In this document: in pieces, positions 32,083 through 35,433 of the stretch | Layout of the letters: each line of letters starts with the position of its first letter | Numbering within the stretch: position 1 is the stretch's first letter | Source: Lindgomyces ingoldianus | Taxonomy: Eukaryota; Ascomycota; Dothideomycetes; Pleosporales; Lindgomycetaceae | Direction of reading: 5' to 3' | NCBI RefSeq assembly: GCF_010093535.1 | Contig: NW_022985235.1 | Location: 59,829-95,261 of the forward strand | DNA: 35,433 bases | The notes under the pieces: model-generated | The model's database searches: none | What the model was told of the DNA's origin: nothing | What the model saw: the letters and a program-made list of their open reading frames with translations, nothing else | Made by a program: the position numbers and the translations under genes

Positions 32083-32271
32083 TTGTATAATTGCTATTTC
32101 TATTCTTATAGTAAAAAGCAACTTTATTATAATTATACTTTACCTAGTAGTTCTACAGCACAACAAAAACAAATAATAAATCTAGAAGATAAAGAAGAGT
32201 TAGAAGAGTTAGAAAATAAAAGTACTACTAGCGTCTCTAGTTATAATAGTACTACTAGTAGTTATATATAG
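32083..32271 (+). CDS. Small reading frame inside the hAT element
   Basis: 62 codons, Met to TAG, uninterrupted in a neighbourhood where stops are very common. The product starts with a Tyr-rich stretch, then LPSSST, an acidic KEELEELE segment and a Ser/Thr-rich tail. Acidic tails of this sort occur at the ends of some fungal hAT transposases, so it may be a last-exon remnant. That is a guess from composition; no catalytic motif is present. It could equally be a chance frame. Confidence 0.35.
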   Translation: MYNCYFYSYSKKQLYYNYTLPSSSTAQQKQIINLEDKEELEELENKSTTSVSSYNSTTSSYI

Positions 32272-32281
32272 TAAAACTATA

Positions 32282-32460
32282 AATAAAAACTATTTAGTTT
32301 ATTTTAGTTATATAATTTATTTAGTTATTTTCTTTATTTTAGTTATTTAGTTTATTTAAGTTATTTAGTTTATTTAAGTTATTTAGTTTATTTATTTTAT
32401 TTAATTATCTAAGTTATTTAATTATTTAAGTTATTTAATTATTTAAGTTATTTACTATAG
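32282..32460 (+). repeat. AT-only tandem repeat at the right side of the hAT element
   Basis: Imperfect units of about 15-16 bp built on TTTAGTTATTTAAGTTA, roughly ten in a row, ending just before the right terminal repeat. Confidence 0.8.
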
Positions 32461-32483
32461 TAAACAGCAACCCTGCGTTATAG

Positions 32484-32651
32484 GTAAAGTAAGTAAACAC
32501 TTATTACTATAAATAATAAATTTACTATATTAATAATAACTACACTACTAGTTACTACTAAACAAAAAATTATACAAAAGGCATTATATTAGTATTAGGT
32601 TTTTAGTTTAGTTTTTTTTAGTAATAAAAATTTTTTATTAAAAAGTTATAC
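32484..32651 (-). repeat. Dispersed repeat X, copy 2 (reverse)
   Basis: Reverse complement of 10423-10590, with scattered transitions. It lies immediately outside the hAT duplication. The next ~100 bp up to the TA at 32751 is AT-rich with no recognised feature. Confidence 0.65.
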
Positions 32652-33776
32652 TTTATTATATGTTATTTAAATTAGTTTTAAATTAGTTTTAAATATTTTT
32701 AAATACTTTTTACACCTATGAATAAAAACCATTAGCTTATAAAAAGAGGGTAACGTGCTTCACAGGCGAGTTGATTACACATCTAAGTTACTTACTTTTG
32801 CTAAGACCTTACTATAACTACTACTTTTTCTATACTAATGTATTTTTAATAACACTACTTAAATGTGTTAAAAAAATTAAATGCAGCTTATACTTTAAGA
32901 TTTTAAATAAAATATAACACTTTTTAAGTAACATGCTGCAGCTATTTATAAATTTTTTTAAAAAATAATAAGTAACTATTATGCTAGATAACTTTTCTAA
33001 GCTACCTATATAGCTAACTTATAAAAGCTAGATAATAATAAAGAGAGGTAATTATTTAGCACATACTTAAGCTAGATGTGTAAGAATTTCCCCTCTAGCT
33101 AGCAGCTATAGCTAAGATAGCTAATTCTTTACGCGCTAAGCATAATATAGGCTATATTAGCATAAACTAGCCTAATATGTTTATTAAGCGCTACTTAAAG
33201 CTTAAAGTAAAGTTTAAGTGTAAGTATAACTATAAAAAAGCTTTTTATAAAAATTCTATAGTAATTTAAAACTAGTTTAACCTTATAAAAATATTAAAGC
33301 TAAGTATAGTATTTAAAATAATAACATATACAACTTTAATAAAATAAAGTTTAAAATACTACGACAGTTTATAAATAATCTGTAAAAGCAAAGCTTGCTT
33401 AGAGTAATTATCGCAACTGCTAATTAGAGAGCAATAAAAAGTAAGTCTATTAACTATAAGAGGCTTATAGAGAGCTTAGACGCTAAGTGTCTTAGGCTGC
33501 TTGTCTAAAACACAGGCGCAACACTAGGCCCATGTAGGTGACGCTAGGTCCCTGTGCTCTTCTTACGCAATAGTAATAGTTAGCGCATTAAAGTAGGTTA
33601 TTTAGGTTAAATAATAGTTACAGCATAATGCTTAGCAAAGTAGTATTAGATAGGTAATAGATGTATAATAATAATATTTAACTAGAGTATGTAACTAATT
33701 ACTAACACACTAATATAGCTAATGCTAACCTCTAAAACACTAATATAGCTAAAAAAAAAGTAAATAATAGCTAGCT

Positions 33777-33895
33777 AATTCTTAGCTTTAATTAAGTTAG
33801 TAAAAGTTTTTTTTTAAAAACTTAAAGTTTATGTAAATTTAAAACTAGTTATTTAGAAATTAGTTAATTATTAGCTGTAATTAAAAGAACATGTT
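33777..33895. mobile_element. 119-bp insertion specific to copy II
   Basis: Absent from the matching place in copy I (12020-12035) and flanked by CTAGCT on both sides (33771-33776 and 33896-33901), which may be a target duplication. It is AT-rich, with a T8 run and weak terminal inverted similarity. Possible MITE, unclassified. Confidence 0.45.
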
Positions 33896-34153
33896 CTAGC
33901 TCTAGCTTTTAACGTGTTCCTTCTCTTGCAATAGTTTTCCTTTGTTATAGTTATATTACAGCTATCTAACCCCTAAGTACCCTAAGGGCTTAGCACAGGG
34001 TATATAGGCTCCTTAGCCTCTGTACCTCTGCCTCTAACTCTAAGGTTTACTCTCTTTTATTAACCCCCTATCCTACTTTCCCTCTCTGTGACCTGTGTTT
34101 CCTGCTTAATACCTCTTACATCCTTTTTTTAACACCTTGCAGTCTCTAGCGTT

Positions 34154-34378
34154 GTGTAATAAGGTAGACGCCCTGCCTGCTAAGCTAATACTATATAACT
34201 TTCTCTACTGTACTAAAAGGTACGCACAAGAATACTTAAGCTAAGTATGCTTACATAGTATAATATATATATAGATAATGCTAGGGCTAGCACTAGCACT
34301 AGTAGTTGTCTCTAGTCTAGCCTAAACCTCTATAAGCAAGAGAAGGCTATGTGGTTAACTGTGCCTACCTTATTACAC
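34154..34378 (+). mobile_element. 225-bp MITE, copy 2
   Basis: Same insertion as copy 1 at 12287 (GTT duplication at 34151-34153 and 34379-34381), so it predates the duplication of the segment. It has scattered transitions relative to copy 1. Confidence 0.82.
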
Positions 34379-34510
34379 GTTGCGCCTGTTCCTTTTACAG
34401 CCTAATACTGCTACACTATGTTTAATACTGCTACTTAATATCTTTAATTTAATTATTTAAGCATTAAAGCCCTAGTTGTAGAGCTGCAGCTTATGTAGTT
34501 TATTGCCTCT

Positions 34511-34735
34511 ATATAACAAGGTCAGCACAGTTAACCACATGGCCTTCTCTTGCTTATAGAGGTTTAGGCTAGGCTAGAGACAACTGCTAGTGCTAGTGCT
34601 TACCCTACTATTATCTATATATATATTATACTATGCAAGAATACTTAGCTTAAGTATTCTTATGCGTACCTTTTAGTATAGTAAGAAAAGTTGTATAGTA
34701 TTAGCTTAGCAGGCAGAGCGCCTACCTTATTACAC
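34511..34735 (-). mobile_element. 225-bp MITE, copy 3 (inverted)
   Basis: Reverse complement of the MITE at 34154-34378, inserted between GCCTCT and GCAGG with a TCT duplication (34508-34510 and 34736-34738). The empty site is at 12644-12653. With copy 2 it forms an inverted pair separated by 132 bp. Confidence 0.82.
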
Positions 34736-34960
34736 TCTGCAGGAATTTCTTAGAGTGCTGGGGAGCTCTACTGCTGCCTCTGCCTCTGCCTCTGCCTCTC
34801 TATCGCTGCAAAGATTAATGTAGTACATGTAATACCTTAACAAGCTGTTTTGCTTGCACAACTGCTAGTTTAGCTTCTTTAACTATTGTTTAAATATAAT
34901 AGACTAATGCCTAGAGGTATTAGTAAGAGATTACTTACTAGTGTTAAGAAATGCATAAAG

Positions 34961-35150
34961 TAAATTGCAGCAAACTACAGCAAATTGCGGCAAACTACAG
35001 TAAATTGCGGCAAACTACAGTAAATTGCGGCAAACTACAGCAAATTGCGGCAAACTACAGCAAATTGCGGCAAACTGCAGCAAATTGCAGCAAATTACAG
35101 CAAATTACAGCAAACTATAGCAAATTGCAGCAAACTACAGTAGATTACAG
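34961..35150 (+). repeat. Minisatellite, copy II
   Basis: About 18-19 units of the same 10/20-bp repeat as 12870-13112, here often AAATTGCGGC (CG kept). It differs in unit number from copy I, so it has expanded or contracted since the duplication. It forms part of an apparent 113-codon frame (34951-35292). Confidence 0.9.
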
Positions 35151-35405
35151 CAGCAGGCAGCAATCCCTAGTAGATATTAGTTGTGTTGCAAGTAGCTCTA
35201 CATCTAGAGAGGGTTATAGAAGGGTAATGCCTCTAGAAAAAAAAGTCTTACAAAGAGCAGCAATAATTATACATAAGCTAGTGTTAGCATAATAGGAAAT
35301 TACTAAGCTTTAAGCAGCTAATAAGGCAGCTACATTTAGAAAGGCCTGCGCTTAACAGCTCTAAAGGAGGTTAGGGCGCGCAGTGACAGGAAGAAGGCAA
35401 AGAAG
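35151..35405 (+). pseudogene. Pogo transposase C-terminal fragment, copy II
   Basis: The reading frame stays open from the minisatellite through SSRQQSLVDISC, a Ser/Arg stretch and AAIIIHKLVLA to a TAA at 35290-35292, the place of a Gln in the family. It then continues with EITKL-ANKAAT and a basic segment until similarity ends at 35405. The zinc-knuckle part lies beyond the point where the sequence diverges and is not seen. Confidence 0.72.
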
Positions 35406-35433
35406 TGTAACAGCGCAGGCAAGACAATAGGTC

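Larger units (their letters stand above)
31636..32475 (+). mobile_element. Complete 840-bp hAT-type element
   Basis: Ends CAGGGTTGCT and AGCAACCCTG with a perfect 8-bp duplication CGTTATAG (31628-31635 and 32476-32483). An 8-bp duplication and CAGGG-type termini are hallmarks of the hAT superfamily. It landed across the right tip of E1. At 840 bp it is far too short for a whole transposase, so it is non-autonomous or internally deleted. The left side carries the AGTAATTACTA palindromes (31660-31730). Confidence 0.88.
33354..35405 (+). repeat. Duplicated ~2 kb segment, copy II
   Basis: Matches 11351-13371 in the same orientation. It lacks the solo LTR of copy I and has two insertions of its own: 119 bp at 33777-33895 and a second 225-bp MITE at 34511-34735. 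Similarity stops at 35405. Confidence 0.85.
32753..35433 (+). mobile_element. E/pogo-type element, left end to window edge
   Basis: The left terminal repeat ACGTGCTTCACAGGCGAGTT follows TA at 32751-32752. The first 600 bp is the E arm and part of the centre (as in 8558-9160). At about 33354 it joins the duplicated segment that ends in a pogo transposase tail. No right end appears before the window stops. It may represent a longer family member, or two elements joined by deletion. Confidence 0.6.

Noticed and set aside
1..35433. Mitochondrial or bacterial/phage origin suggested by high AT content
   Set aside because: LTR retrotransposons with chromodomains, pogo and hAT elements, short spliceosomal introns and RIP-type changes all indicate nuclear fungal DNA.
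1..35433. Centromere
   Set aside because: AT-rich nested RIP-mutated retrotransposons are compatible with a fungal centromere, but also with any AT-rich compartment or subtelomere. Nothing here is specific; CENP-A mapping would be needed.

Overview
This window looks like a transposon-dense, AT-rich block of nuclear DNA from a filamentous ascomycete (Pezizomycotina). I cannot name the species. Three things point there. Nearly every element carries the footprint of repeat-induced point mutation (RIP): TpA is very frequent, glutamine codons have become TAA/TAG, and Asp/Gly/His codons have become Asn/Ser/Tyr. The element families are typical of such fungi: Ty3/gypsy chromoviruses with a C-terminal chromodomain, Fot1/pogo DNA transposons, and hAT. 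There is also a DUF3435 ('FluG-domain') gene with short fungal-style introns. I see no intact protein-coding gene, no tRNA or rRNA, and no CRISPR.

Layout: 1-301 is the end of a hAT element inserted in a pogo transposase relic (302-1352). 1355-7801 is a long-TIR pogo-type non-autonomous element ('E' family, copy E0) split by gypsy A (1870-7531, TSD ATAAG). 7838-8098 holds an unidentified relic reading frame. 8558-10422 is a chimeric pogo element with a recognisable transposase relic. 11351-13371 is the first copy of a ~2 kb duplicated segment; it holds a 225-bp MITE, a solo LTR, a minisatellite and a pogo transposase C-terminus that is split by another solo LTR. 14793-16921 plus 22591-22856 is one DUF3435 gene cut in two by gypsy B (16922-22585, TSD CTTAG). 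23238-31630 is a nest: E1 contains E2 (at a TA), and E2 contains two solo LTRs (AAGGG and TAACT duplications) and a reversed gypsy C (25370-31032, TSD TAGCT). A hAT element (31636-32475, 8-bp TSD) sits on the right tip of E1. From 32753 to the end, another E/pogo copy carries the second copy of the ~2 kb segment.

Almost every large element has a readable target-site duplication, so the order of insertion can be reconstructed from the window alone. The gypsy copies and E elements are heavily mutated. The solo LTRs at 13372 and 24195 and one of the 224-230 bp pair are much less mutated, and so are the outer edges of the gypsy LTRs. The most notable item is the DUF3435 tyrosine-recombinase-like gene. 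Three candidate introns and removal of gypsy B give one 2253-nt frame ending in a zinc-finger-like Cys/His tail. The wider family includes the captains of Starship elements, but nothing here shows that a Starship is present.
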